Below are positions 9,603 to 18,221 of a stretch of 64,000 nt of DNA, piece after piece (positions within the stretch are counted from its first letter, which is position 1; each line of letters starts with the position of its first letter). The stretch is taken from the NCBI GenBank assembly GCA_050259235.1, contig JBLNAG010000002.1:124001-188000 (forward strand), read 5' to 3'. Below the pieces are notes generated by a model. That model made no database searches and was not told the DNA's origin. It saw only the letters and a program-made list of their open reading frames with translations. The translations under genes were made by a program, and so were the position numbers. Source of the stretch: UBA5364 sp050259235. GTDB lineage: Bacteria > Bacillota_I > Bacilli_A > RF39 > UBA660.

Positions 9603-9759
9603 AAATAACACCTCCAAAATATAATATTATTTTTTAAAAAACCTATTTTAACATAATTGCCCACATAATATCAACTAAATAATCACATTAATAGTATTAT
9701 TTTAAATAAATATATAATTCATTAGATTCATAAATTAATTAATTTTTACATGTTAATTT
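9603..9759. other. Intergenic AT-rich spacer
   Basis: This 157-base stretch holds the ribosome binding site of the MscS gene at one end and only AT-rich sequence with short imperfect inverted repeats (near 9735-9765) at the other. I see no small gene or convincing terminator in it. Confidence 0.5.
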
Positions 9760-10647
9760 TTATTTTTTAGCAAAGATTTTTGCATATGGTACTCCCTCAA
9801 ATTTTTTAATTAAACTTTGAAAATTATCCACATACTTCTTTATTTTCTCTTCATTTTTTGAAATAACAAGATGAGGTTTTCGTTTACCTATTATAATTAA
9901 AGTAGGTATATCACTTTTACCTGTTTCATTGTCATATCCCATATATTCGCTTGCCGATTTTAGTGCAAATCCCTTTATCTTAGGAAAATTTGCCACAATC
10001 CACGCAACTTGTTCTGTCGAATACAAATTAGTTGGAAAATCAAATTCCTCTAAATATTTCATATCTGATATAAATGATAAATCATCGTCTTCAATTTTCT
10101 TACCAAAAAAAGATAAATATTTGATTTTTGTCCCTTTGAAATATTTAAATGAATCAACTACGCTTGTACTCCAGATAGCATCTCCAATCCCAAACCATTC
10201 TAAATTTGGTGCTTTTTCAATTCCTGCCAAAGTTTTCAACCTAGTAAAGTCTGAAATCATTAACCCTTTTAATGATATATTTTTGCTCATATCCCACAAT
10301 GAATCTATTTTTTGGTTATGAAAGAAATATACAAATTCTAGTTGTGGCAAATTTCCAAGCAAAGACCAGTCGCTCACAAGTTTGTTCTTAAAAAATCGAA
10401 CTGCACGTAGTTGTTTTCCATAAGTATTTATAAAATATTCAAATGTGTCTTGATTTAATCCTGATATGGTTAATGTTCCAACTTCCGGAAATTTTTTTAA
10501 TTTGTCAATGTCATCTTTTGATATCCTGCCGCCACCTATATCCATTTCTTCCTGACGAAGCCACAATCCACAATGTTCTTTCGTTTTTTCTGAATAATCC
10601 CACGAACCATAGATAAAATCTTTAAAATTACTCATAGTTATTTTCAA
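9760..10647 (-). CDS. Leucine-rich-repeat-like protein of unknown function
   Basis: The 295-residue protein lacks a signal peptide or membrane helix. Its middle (~residues 60-215) shows irregular leucine-rich-repeat-like units such as LGNLPQLEFVYFFHNQKI, LKGLMISDFTRLKTLAGI and APNLEWFGIGDA. The probable start is a TTG preceded by GGGAGTG nine bases away; an ATG four codons on has no nearby site. Base use is visibly less AT-rich than its neighbours (many CC and GG pairs), which may mean recent transfer. It lies beside an unknown membrane protein in the same direction. No pathway can be assigned. Confidence 0.6.
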   Translation of the reverse strand: MKITMSNFKDFIYGSWDYSEKTKEHCGLWLRQEEMDIGGGRISKDDIDKLKKFPEVGTLTISGLNQDTFEYFINTYGKQLRAVRFFKNKLVSDWSLLGNLPQLEFVYFFHNQKIDSLWDMSKNISLKGLMISDFTRLKTLAGIEKAPNLEWFGIGDAIWSTSVVDSFKYFKGTKIKYLSFFGKKIEDDDLSFISDMKYLEEFDFPTNLYSTEQVAWIVANFPKIKGFALKSASEYMGYDNETGKSDIPTLIIIGKRKPHLVISKNEEKIKKYVDNFQSLIKKFEGVPYAKIFAKK

Positions 10648-10703
10648 TTGTTATCACTCCCAAATTTTTCATATTAATAATAAATTGTCTAAATTACTTT
10701 TTG

Positions 10704-11480
10704 TTATTTACAATATTCTTCATAAAATGCATTTTCTGCCATTGTAGTATCGAAATTAATATCTTTTTTATATTTATTTAGTATAACTTCTAGATTGGCA
10801 GAATACATACCTAATGTCAAACTTTTGTTATCAATAAATTTAATAATCACACTGTAAGAATTTGCACCATCACTATCATTTGTCTTAACAGAAATTTCCT
10901 TAATTTCATTATATTCATATTTTACTTCGGTAAAAGAAAAATATCTAGATACTATTATTTGGTCATCGGTGGCATATAAATAATTACCTATTCCCAAAAC
11001 ATAAAATGGGAAACAAATAACAAATACTATTGAAATAAAAATTGAAGCTTCCTTATCTGTTGTATTATCTTTTGCATTGTTTACATCTAAATTATAATTT
11101 TTCTTTAAGTTTTTAATTCTTAATTTTTCTAAAACACTATCAATATCATATTTCTTAAGTATAATGTTATTAATCATCATCATTATACAAAATGACGGGA
11201 ACATTACTGAACCAAGCATACCCATAATGGAAGATTCTAATATTAATCTATATCCACTTTTAATAAAAATAATTTTTTGAAGTAATAATCCAATTTGAAT
11301 AAATCCAAAATAAAGAGCAATAAATGGGATAATTGTCATGAATACGATTATAGTATTAATTACTAATTCACTTTTTATTTTTACTTGTTTTTTATTTTCA
11401 TATTTTACCCAAGATGGCAACCATAAAAACACCGCTGCACTTATCATTATAATTAATAGAAATGATATAATATAAAACAT
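10704..11480 (-). CDS. Unknown membrane protein with a C-terminal soluble domain
   Basis: The 258-residue protein has hydrophobic helices at about 1-22, 40-65, 75-105 and 145-170, and a C-terminal hydrophilic, beta-rich part (~residues 175-240: YATDDQIIVSRYF...YEYNEIKEISVK) that looks like a small PH-like domain of the kind that follows membrane segments in many bacterial proteins. A good AAGGAG site precedes the ATG. Residues 125-145 are charged and Asn-rich. It ends 12 bases after the start region of no other gene and is followed upstream by rlmD, so co-transcription with rlmD is possible. I do not recognise the family. Confidence 0.55.
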   Translation of the reverse strand: MFYIISFLLIIMISAAVFLWLPSWVKYENKKQVKIKSELVINTIIVFMTIIPFIALYFGFIQIGLLLQKIIFIKSGYRLILESSIMGMLGSVMFPSFCIMMMINNIILKKYDIDSVLEKLRIKNLKKNYNLDVNNAKDNTTDKEASIFISIVFVICFPFYVLGIGNYLYATDDQIIVSRYFSFTEVKYEYNEIKEISVKTNDSDGANSYSVIIKFIDNKSLTLGMYSANLEVILNKYKKDINFDTTMAENAFYEEYCK

Positions 11481-11491
11481 ATTTTATCTCC

Positions 11492-12694
11492 TTATTTATT
11501 CAAAGTAAGTAAAGTGACACTTTCAACATGATAAGTTTGAGGAAACATATCTACTGGAGTAATATCAACGATATTATAATTTTCTTTAAATATATTTAAG
11601 TCTCTAGCTAAAGTCATAGGATCACATGATACATAAATTACTTTTGATGGTTTTAGTTCAATAATTGATTCTATAACACTTTTATTCAATCCTACTCTAG
11701 GTGGATCGACAATAACTATATCTGGTTTAAAATAAATATCGCTTATTTTATCTTTACTATCTCCTAATAAAAATTTTATATTATTTTTATTATTTAATTT
11801 TTTATTTTCATTAGCATCATCAATAGCTTCAGAAACATTATCTATTCCTAATACTTCTTTACAATAATCACTAATATATAGTCCTATTGTTCCTGTTCCA
11901 CAATATAAGTCTAGCACTTTTTCATTTCCACTAAGATCACAATATCTCAATACTTTTTGATATAAGTTAATTGTTTGTTTAGTATTTACTTGAAAGAATG
12001 AATTAGCAGAAATTTTAAAAGTTAAATTCCCAAGTTTTTCTGTTATATAACCATCACCATAGATAACTTCATCATTGATTATAATAGTATCAACATAATC
12101 AGAAAGTCTATATAAAACATCTTCTCTATCAATATCTTCACAATAAAAGACTACCATTATTTTATTACTACATCTAACAACTATCTTGTCCACTTTACTT
12201 AAATCTAATTTATTCAAATATGGAATGATATTATTTATTTTTTCATTAGTAATATAGCACTTTTCAATAGGTACAACCACATAACTTTTTTCTTTATAAA
12301 AACCTACTTTTTTATACACTTGAAAAGTAACTTTATTACGGTAGTAATAAATATTTTCACTAGGAATAATAGTTCTTACAACATTATCTAATCTAGTATA
12401 TTTATTAATTATATTTTTTACTTTATCTTCTTTAAATTCACATTGCTTTTCATATTTTAAGTGTAACAAATCACATCCTCCACAATTATTAAAATATGGA
12501 CATATAGGATTAATTCGATGTTCACTTTGTTTTATATAATCAATCACTTTACCCTCTAAAAATTTACTCTTTTGTTTTAATATATCTACATCAACAACTT
12601 CATCAACTAAAGTATTTGGAATAAAGATAATCTTATTATCTATCTTTCCAATACCTCTACCTTGATGATCTAAATTATTTATTGTTACTTTCAT
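11492..12694 (-). CDS. rlmD: 23S rRNA (uracil-C5)-methyltransferase, RlmD/RlmCD type
   Basis: The 400-residue SAM-dependent enzyme methylates uracil C5 in 23S rRNA (U1939, and U747 in some Bacillota enzymes). It has an N-terminal TRAM domain (NNLDHQGRGIGKI, ~1-57), an Fe-S cluster motif CPYFNNCGGCDLLHLKY...C (~residues 74-95), a substrate-loop motif ANSFFQVNT, the SAM site VLDLYCGTGTIGLYI, the IVDPPRVGL motif and the catalytic SCDPMTLARDL with its Cys. The length is usual for the short TRAM-containing members. Its start has AGGTGATT. It lies just after the small 12708-13067 gene. Confidence 0.92.
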   Translation of the reverse strand: MKVTINNLDHQGRGIGKIDNKIIFIPNTLVDEVVDVDILKQKSKFLEGKVIDYIKQSEHRINPICPYFNNCGGCDLLHLKYEKQCEFKEDKVKNIINKYTRLDNVVRTIIPSENIYYYRNKVTFQVYKKVGFYKEKSYVVVPIEKCYITNEKINNIIPYLNKLDLSKVDKIVVRCSNKIMVVFYCEDIDREDVLYRLSDYVDTIIINDEVIYGDGYITEKLGNLTFKISANSFFQVNTKQTINLYQKVLRYCDLSGNEKVLDLYCGTGTIGLYISDYCKEVLGIDNVSEAIDDANENKKLNNKNNIKFLLGDSKDKISDIYFKPDIVIVDPPRVGLNKSVIESIIELKPSKVIYVSCDPMTLARDLNIFKENYNIVDITPVDMFPQTYHVESVTLLTLNK

Positions 12695-12707
12695 ATAATC
12701 ACCTATA

Positions 12708-13067
12708 TTACATTTCTTTTATTGTTAATTCATTATTCATAGCACGTCTATGAATACTCGCAAATTCTTGAATGGACTTATATAATAAAATAATAGCCTT
12801 ATCATATTGTCCTTTTTTTGCTAAAAAATCAGCTAAACTAACAAGACCTGATAATTCTATTCCCTTACCTACGAAGTATTCTGAACCAGCGGCCATCGTT
12901 ATATAACTAGAAAATAATTCATCAAATCTAATTAATAGATTAAAAAGTTCTACTCCATCAATATCACTTTGCATTTTGTTAAAATTTTCTTCTCCAAATG
13001 TTTTAATAACAAATTCAGGAATTTCATACGAAGTACCACCTATTATTAAAGAATATATCTTATCCAT
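12708..13067 (-). CDS. Unknown small helical protein
   Basis: The 119-residue soluble protein has no recognised family. The C-terminal half (LADFLAKKGQYDKAIILLYKSIQEFA) resembles a single tetratricopeptide-like helix pair, so a protein-binding role is possible. Translation starts at an ATG preceded by AGGTGAT. It is the first gene after the serS terminator, with an extended -10 promoter (TGG-TATAAT, 13092-13084) directly behind that terminator, and probably heads an operon with rlmD. Confidence 0.6.
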   Translation of the reverse strand: MDKIYSLIIGGTSYEIPEFVIKTFGEENFNKMQSDIDGVELFNLLIRFDELFSSYITMAAGSEYFVGKGIELSGLVSLADFLAKKGQYDKAIILLYKSIQEFASIHRRAMNNELTIKEM

Positions 13068-13083
13068 CTTATCACCTATTAAA

Positions 13084-13092
13084 ATTATACCA
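13084..13092 (-). promoter_or_regulatory. Extended -10 promoter element for 12708-13067
   Basis: TGGTATAAT on the minus strand lies one base after the T tract of the serS terminator. No good -35 box is visible, as is usual for extended -10 promoters. Confidence 0.6.
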
Positions 13093-13093
13093 T

Positions 13094-13116
13094 AAAAAAA
13101 GCACCTAGATGCTTAT
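13094..13116 (-). terminator. serS terminator
   Basis: A short AAGCA/TGCTT stem followed by seven T on the minus strand, overlapping the serS stop codon. Confidence 0.65.
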
Positions 13117-14396
13117 TTTACATTAATCTTTTTAAGTCCACCCATATATGGTTGTAAAACTTGTGGAATATTAATACTTCCATCTTTATTTAAATTGTTT
13201 TCTAGAATAGAAATAAGCATCCTAGGTGGTGCAACTACAGTATTATTTAAAGTATGAGCAAAATATTTATTGTTACCATCTTTAACTCTAATTCCTAATC
13301 TTCTACTTTGAGCATCAGTTAAATTAGAACAACTTCCAACTTCAAAATATTTCTTTTGTCTTGGACTCCATGCTTCAATATCAATGCTCTTATATTTTAA
13401 ATCAGCTAAGTCACCACTGCAACATTCTAATGCCCTTACTGGAACATCCATACTTCTAAATAGTTCAATAGTATATTCATACATTTTTTTAAACCATTCT
13501 TCACTTTCTTTAGGTTCACATACAACAATCATCTCTTGTTTTTCAAATTGATGAATACGGTAAATACCTCTTTCTTCTATTCCATGAGCACCTTTTTCTT
13601 TTCTAAAACAAGGTGAATAACTTGTTAAGGTATATGGTAATTCACACTTATCAAGGATTTGATCTTTAAATTTACCAATCATAGAATGTTCACTAGTACC
13701 TATTAAGTATAGATCTTCGCCTTCTATTTTATACATCATAGCATCCATTTCTTCGAAGCTCATTACTCCAGTAACGACATCTCCTCTAATCATGAATGGT
13801 GGTATACAATAAGTAAATCCTTTATTTATCATAAAGTCTCTTGCATAAGTTAAAACAGCGGAATGAAGTCTTGCAATATCTCCCATTAAATAGTAAAAAC
13901 CATTACCACTTACTCTTCTGGCAGAATCTAAATCAATTCCCCCTAATGATTCTAAGATATCAAGGTGATATGGAACTTCATAATCATATTCTGTTTTTTC
14001 ACCAAAAGTAGCTACTTCAACGTTTTCACTATCATCTTTTCCTAGAGGTACATCATCCGCAATAATATTTGGAATTGTCATCATTGTTTCTTTTATTTTA
14101 ATACTTAATTCTTCTTCTTTTACTTCTAATTCCAAAATTTTATTATTATAATCATTGATTTCATTCTTTATATTTTCTGCTTCTTCTTTTTTACCTTCAC
14201 GCATTAATGTACCAATTTCAGCACTCTTAGTATTTTTTAATCCTCTTAAATTATCGCCTTCTAATTTATATTCACGATATCTTTTATCTAATTCCAACAC
14301 TTCATCAATTCTAGGTATTTTATAATCTTGGAATTTCTTTTTTAAATTTTCAAGTACTTTCTCTTTGTTTTCTCTAATTAAATTAATATCTATCAT
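13113..14396 (-). CDS. serS: Seryl-tRNA synthetase
   Basis: The 427-residue class II enzyme charges tRNA-Ser. The N-terminal antiparallel coiled-coil tRNA-binding arm (~residues 30-105) is clear from its heptads. The catalytic core shows TSEHSMIG, motif 2 (SPCFRKEKGAHGIEERGIYRIHQFEKQEM), EVGSCSNLTDAQSRRLGIR and motif 3 (LNNTVVAPPRMLISILENN). Length is normal for the bacterial enzyme. GGAGG lies seven bases before the ATG, and the ATG overlaps the stop of a 20-codon leader ORF. Expression is controlled by the T-box leader upstream. Confidence 0.97.
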   Translation of the reverse strand: MIDINLIRENKEKVLENLKKKFQDYKIPRIDEVLELDKRYREYKLEGDNLRGLKNTKSAEIGTLMREGKKEEAENIKNEINDYNNKILELEVKEEELSIKIKETMMTIPNIIADDVPLGKDDSENVEVATFGEKTEYDYEVPYHLDILESLGGIDLDSARRVSGNGFYYLMGDIARLHSAVLTYARDFMINKGFTYCIPPFMIRGDVVTGVMSFEEMDAMMYKIEGEDLYLIGTSEHSMIGKFKDQILDKCELPYTLTSYSPCFRKEKGAHGIEERGIYRIHQFEKQEMIVVCEPKESEEWFKKMYEYTIELFRSMDVPVRALECCSGDLADLKYKSIDIEAWSPRQKKYFEVGSCSNLTDAQSRRLGIRVKDGNNKYFAHTLNNTVVAPPRMLISILENNLNKDGSINIPQVLQPYMGGLKKINVK

Positions 14397-14455
14397 AATA
14401 TTCCTCCTCTTTTTTTATTTTTTACAATAATTTGGGATCGCTTATTGTTTTTCAT
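14393..14455 (-). CDS. Possible 20-residue leader peptide coupled to serS
   Basis: An AGGAGG site (14465-14460) stands four bases before an ATG that opens a 20-codon frame rich in Lys, Arg and Asn (starting MKNNKRSQII). Its TGA stop overlaps the serS ATG (ATGA), the classical layout for translational coupling. It lies after the T-box terminator, so it is made only on read-through transcripts. It could be a real coupled leader or a fortuitous ORF between two ribosome binding sites. Confidence 0.35.
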   Translation of the reverse strand: MKNNKRSQIIVKNKKRGGIL

Positions 14456-14468
14456 ATTTCCTCCTAAT

Positions 14469-14662
14469 ATAAATAAAAGACTATCAATAGGAGCATATAA
14501 TGCGGTACCATCCTACAATAGTCTTAATTTTTTATAACGGCTATGCCGGTAGCTATTAACTACACTCAAAAGTAGATTCATAAATATCAAGTATTAGTTT
14601 GCACCACCCACTAACTCTCTATAAAATAATATTTATTACTAGTCTTTGTCTTCGTTTTCTAA
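14469..14662 (-). ncRNA. T-box riboswitch leader of serS
   Basis: The minus-strand leader carries the T-box core AGGATGGTACCGC (14513-14501), close to the consensus AGGGUGGNACCGCG that binds the uncharged tRNA 3' end. A competing terminator stem pairs AAGACTAT (14524-14517) with ATAGTCTT (14484-14477). Upstream, GAGAGTTAGTGGGTGGTGCAAA resembles the stem I distal motifs, and a UCU serine codon followed by AC (14576-14574) is a plausible specifier. In the T-box mechanism, uncharged tRNA-Ser stabilises the antiterminator and allows serS transcription. The family is sure; the specifier is inferred. Confidence 0.9.
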
Positions 14663-14667
14663 AGTAC

Positions 14668-14696
14668 ATTTTAACACTATATAATATTATTGTCAA
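14668..14696 (-). promoter_or_regulatory. Sigma-A promoter of the serS T-box leader
   Basis: TTGACA (14696-14691), a 17-base spacer, and TAAAAT (14673-14668). It begins six bases after the stop of the acetyltransferase gene, and transcription should start near 14661. Confidence 0.85.
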
Positions 14697-14701
14697 CGTT
14701 A

Positions 14702-15184
14702 TTATATTTTTACTCTCTCACTAGTAAACATAAATGTTGTACCATATTCTATAGTATACTTATTATTTGTATATTCCTTAATTACTCTTTCCCAAAACTT
14801 TTTTGCGCTTCGACAATGTGGAGTTGGTTTAATTTCCCAATTACCTTCAAACATATTAAATATATTAAATGCAATTATTCTTCCAATTCCATTATTTTTG
14901 TAAGAATTTAGAATAAACAATATATTTAATTCATAGGTATCATTTGATTCTATTATTCTTTTATCTATTAACGCAAAGCCAATATATTTATTATCTGCCT
15001 TAATAAAGAAAGGATAATTTTCAATTTCATCATTAACATAACTATCCAAACTTGCACAGTCAAATATGCCATGTTTATTCACATCCATCGGCAATGAAAG
15101 AGATATATCGTGCAAATATAATTGAAATAAGTTAGCTAAAATGTGCTTATCTTTCTTCTCAATTTTTTCGACATAAATAACCAT
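14702..15184 (-). CDS. GNAT-family N-acetyltransferase
   Basis: The 160-residue protein has the GNAT pattern: an N-terminal helix pair, the strand FFIKADNKYIGFALIDKRI, and the acetyl-CoA loop LNSYKNNGIGRIIAFNIFNMF (~residues 92-112), equivalent to the Q/RxxGxG/A motif in degenerate form (NNGIGR). The later PHCRSAKKFWERVIKEY segment matches the acetyl-CoA-facing helix in many GNATs. The substrate is unknown. An AGGAGA site lies 11 bases before the ATG. It has its own consensus promoter and no partner gene, though read-through into the serS leader is possible. Confidence 0.75.
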   Translation of the reverse strand: MVIYVEKIEKKDKHILANLFQLYLHDISLSLPMDVNKHGIFDCASLDSYVNDEIENYPFFIKADNKYIGFALIDKRIIESNDTYELNILFILNSYKNNGIGRIIAFNIFNMFEGNWEIKPTPHCRSAKKFWERVIKEYTNNKYTIEYGTTFMFTSERVKI

Positions 15185-15269
15185 AATAGATCTGTTCTCC
15201 TATTAAACACCATTCGCGTTTATGCAGCTCAAAATGATCATCTTACAAATTATTGTTTTTCTAATTTTA

Positions 15270-15298
15270 ATTATATACTTGGTAATATATACTGTCAA
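15270..15298 (-). promoter_or_regulatory. Sigma-A promoter of the acetyltransferase gene
   Basis: TTGACA (15298-15293), a 17-base spacer, then TATAAT (15275-15270): a perfect match to the vegetative consensus, ~85 bases before the start codon. Confidence 0.85.
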
Positions 15299-15376
15299 TG
15301 ATGCTAATACTACTTAAATCAATATTATTATAAAAATATATTGCCCTAGTATTATTCTTATATACTCATATTTTGA

Positions 15377-17965
15377 TTATTTTATTTGATACCAATTACT
15401 CCCATCTTCTATTTCTACTTTTAATGGAACATTTAATTTATAAGTATTTTCCATTATATTTTCAATTATTTTTTTAACTTGTTCTACTTCACTATTTAAA
15501 ACATCAAAAACTAATTCATCGTGAACTTGAAGGATCATTTTACTATTTAAATTTTGCTTTTTGAATTCAGCAGCTATTTCAATCATAGCTTTTTTAATTA
15601 TATCGGCACTTGTACCTTGAATTGGCGTATTAAGGGCAATTCTTTCTCCTTGTTGTCTAATCATATAATTTGTATTTGCAAGTTCAGGTATCTTGCGCTT
15701 GCGATTTAGTAGCGTTTTAACATATCCATGTTTTTTAGCTTCTTCAATAGTACTATCCATATATTCCTTAATACCAGGATAAGTGTCTAAATAATTGTCA
15801 ATAAAACTTTTAGCTTCTTGAACACTAATACTCAAATTTTCTGACAAACCAAAACTACTTATTCCATAAATAATTCCAAAATTAACAGCTTTTGCAATTC
15901 TACGCATATTCTTACTTACTTCATCAATTGATACATGAAAGATATCACTGGCTGTTTTAGTATGAATATCTAAATTATTATTAAAAGCATCAATCAATGA
16001 TTGAACATTAGACATATGAGCAAGAATTCGAAGTTCTATTTGTGAATAATCCCCACTTACAATAACAGAATTATCACTAGGTACAAAAGCTTTACGAATA
16101 AGTCTACCATAATCATAACGAATTGGAATGTTTTGTAGATTAGGTTCAATTGATGAAAGACGACCAGTTCGTGTTAAAGCTTGTGTATAAATGGTATGAA
16201 TTTTACCATCATTTAAACAAGCATTAATTAATCCATCGATATATGTTGAATATAGTTTGGTAAGCATTCTGTACTCAATAATATCATCAATAATTGAATG
16301 TTTACCTTTTAATTTATTCAAAACATCAATCGCAGTAGAATACCCACTCTTTCCCTTTTTGCCATGAGGTAATCCTAATTTTTCAAATAAAATTTCCCCT
16401 AATTGAATTGGTGAAGATATATTAAATTCTTGTCCTGCTTGATTATATATATTTTTACTAATTAGTTCAATTTTAATTTTTATTTCTTCTCCCATATCAA
16501 CTAATGTTTCTTTATCAACATGGACACCATTATATTCCATATCTCCTAAAACATATGATAAAGGTAACTCAATATCACTAAATAAGTGATATAATTCTTC
16601 TTCCTTTAATTGTTTAGTAAACAAATTATAAGTATCATAAATAAACTTAGCTTTAATGATACTATTGTAAGCAATAATATCTATACTAGGTTCTTCTAAT
16701 TTATTTTCTTTACCATATACATTTTCATAAAAGGATATATCATTATCAAATTGATTAGCTAGATAAGCAATATCATCTTTAATATTATAATCTAACAAGT
16801 AAGCTGCAAGCATTGTATCAAAAGTAACATTTGATATCTTGATATTATGCCATTTTAAAGCTACATATGTCTTCTTAAAATCATAAGTATATTTATTAAT
16901 ATTATTTAAAAAAGTAGGGTTTTGTTGTAATAATTCAAAAGGAATAAAGAAACTATTTTCCCCATTATAAACTCCCATTCCTAATATTTTAGAGGTATGA
17001 TAATTCGTACCTAATATTTCCAAATAAATAGCACAGTCACTATTTAAATTTATTTCTTTAATATCTTTAATAGTTTTAAATTCTAAAGGTTTAGTTGATT
17101 CTGGTGCTTGTTCCTTTTTTAAAAAAGAATAAAATTCTAATTCTTCATATAAACCATTTAATTCTTTATTTTTATTTCCCATATATTTAATATCATTAAT
17201 ATCAATATCCATTGGAACATTTTTACAAATAGTAGCAAGATCATAACTCATATAAGCTTGGTCTTTATCAGCAATTAATTTTTCTTGCATTTTACCTTTG
17301 ATTTTATCAATATTTCCATATACACCATCTAAGCTGCCATAATCTTGTAATAATTTTAAAGCAGTCTTTTCACCTATTCCTTTTACACCTGGAATATTAT
17401 CAGAAGGATCTCCCATTAAAGCTTTTAAATCAATTATTCTAATAGGATCTATTCCATATTCATTTTTAAATGTTTCTTCATTATAACGAATATAATCCTT
17501 TTGTTTTAATAACTTAATATCTACATCACTACTAATTAATTGTAATAAATCTTTATCACTACTAATAATAGTGCCAATATATTCACTTTCTTTATCACAA
17601 TATTTAGCAAATGTACCAATTATATCATCAGCCTCATAATTATCTATTTCATAGTACTTTATTCCCATTGCTGTTAATAATTCTTTAGCAACTGGAAATT
17701 GTGCTTTTAATTCGTTAGGAGTTTCTATTCTTCCATCTTTATAATTTTCATATTTATCATGACGAAATGTTTTACCTTTATCAAAAGCAACAATCATATA
17801 TGTAGGTTTTTCTTCTAAGACTATTTTATTAATCATATTAGCAAAACCAAATAATGCATTAGTTGGAAAATCTTTACTATTCTTCATAAAATTTCCATTA
17901 TATGCCGTTGCATAATAGCTTCTAAATAATAAATTGTTTCCATCCACTAAGATTATTTTTTCCAT
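15377..17965 (-). CDS. polA: DNA polymerase I
   Basis: The 862-residue protein fills gaps and removes RNA primers. The 5' nuclease domain (~1-290) shows ILVDGNNLLFRSYYA, FDKGKTFRHDKYENYKDGR, YEADDIIGT, SSDKDLLQL and GDPSDNIPGVKGIGEKTA. The middle domain lacks the DxE and other acidic proofreading residues (AIYLEILGTNYH where active enzymes have FDTET), as in Bacillus Pol I. The polymerase domain has SGDYSQIELRILAH, RRIAKAVNFGIIYG and QVHDELVFDV. The ATG at 17965 is preceded by AGGTGAT; an in-frame GTG three codons up lies inside that site. An extended -10 promoter lies just upstream. Confidence 0.97.
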   Translation of the reverse strand: MEKIILVDGNNLLFRSYYATAYNGNFMKNSKDFPTNALFGFANMINKIVLEEKPTYMIVAFDKGKTFRHDKYENYKDGRIETPNELKAQFPVAKELLTAMGIKYYEIDNYEADDIIGTFAKYCDKESEYIGTIISSDKDLLQLISSDVDIKLLKQKDYIRYNEETFKNEYGIDPIRIIDLKALMGDPSDNIPGVKGIGEKTALKLLQDYGSLDGVYGNIDKIKGKMQEKLIADKDQAYMSYDLATICKNVPMDIDINDIKYMGNKNKELNGLYEELEFYSFLKKEQAPESTKPLEFKTIKDIKEINLNSDCAIYLEILGTNYHTSKILGMGVYNGENSFFIPFELLQQNPTFLNNINKYTYDFKKTYVALKWHNIKISNVTFDTMLAAYLLDYNIKDDIAYLANQFDNDISFYENVYGKENKLEEPSIDIIAYNSIIKAKFIYDTYNLFTKQLKEEELYHLFSDIELPLSYVLGDMEYNGVHVDKETLVDMGEEIKIKIELISKNIYNQAGQEFNISSPIQLGEILFEKLGLPHGKKGKSGYSTAIDVLNKLKGKHSIIDDIIEYRMLTKLYSTYIDGLINACLNDGKIHTIYTQALTRTGRLSSIEPNLQNIPIRYDYGRLIRKAFVPSDNSVIVSGDYSQIELRILAHMSNVQSLIDAFNNNLDIHTKTASDIFHVSIDEVSKNMRRIAKAVNFGIIYGISSFGLSENLSISVQEAKSFIDNYLDTYPGIKEYMDSTIEEAKKHGYVKTLLNRKRKIPELANTNYMIRQQGERIALNTPIQGTSADIIKKAMIEIAAEFKKQNLNSKMILQVHDELVFDVLNSEVEQVKKIIENIMENTYKLNVPLKVEIEDGSNWYQIK

Positions 17966-17982
17966 ATATATCACCTACATTA

Positions 17983-17991
17983 ATTATAGCA
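17983..17991 (-). promoter_or_regulatory. Extended -10 promoter element of polA
   Basis: TGCTATAAT on the minus strand, immediately after the T tract of the hairpin at 17993-18019 and ~18 bases before the polA start, so the leader must be very short. Confidence 0.65.
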
Positions 17992-17992
17992 T

Positions 17993-18019
17993 AAAAAAAT
18001 AGAATAAATTATTCTATTT
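17993..18019 (-). terminator. Hairpin terminator upstream of polA (copy 1 of a 27-base repeat)
   Basis: Arms AAATAGAATAA and TTATTCTATTT form an 11-bp stem followed by seven T on the minus strand. The same 27 bases, with one central difference, lie directly after polC at 20038-20064. It could end the short transcript that starts near 18127. Confidence 0.75.
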
Positions 18020-18161
18020 GAAAATATGACAACTATCTTGACTCATTTAACATATTCTCAATTTTATATTTTAAGTTATAACTATTACTATGTTTAATAT
18101 GACCATAACAACTATTCAAACCTTTCTTCATGTATTATATTTTTTCGTTTGAATTTTTCAA
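18020..18161 (-). promoter_or_regulatory. Putative promoter and short untranslated transcript between the prepilin-like gene and polA
   Basis: TTGAAA (18161-18156), a 16-base spacer and TATAAT (18139-18134) make a plausible promoter that overlaps the T tract of the preceding terminator. A transcript from ~18127 would reach the terminator at 17993, giving ~135 nt. A 32-codon frame (18131-18033) lacks a ribosome binding site and starts at the promoter itself, so a small RNA fits better than a gene. No similarity to the variable region of the neighbouring gene is visible. Confidence 0.35.
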
Positions 18162-18197
18162 AAAAAATGCTAAGATTACTAACATAATCTTAGCATT
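18160..18197 (-). terminator. Terminator of the prepilin-like gene
   Basis: A perfect 13-bp stem (18185-18197 with 18166-18178) and a 6-base loop, followed by eight T on the minus strand, 25 bases after the stop codon. Confidence 0.9.
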
Positions 18198-18221
18198 GCT
18201 TTGTGATTTAGTGTGAGAAAC

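Noticed and set aside
18033..18131. 32-codon frame downstream of the prepilin-like gene
   Set aside because: The ATG lies at the promoter -10 region with no ribosome binding site; a small RNA is more likely.
18160..18197. Hairpin as the DGR-associated cruciform (as in phage BPP-1)
   Set aside because: The long stem followed by eight T is fully explained as an intrinsic terminator, and phage-type hairpins have a different loop and spacing.
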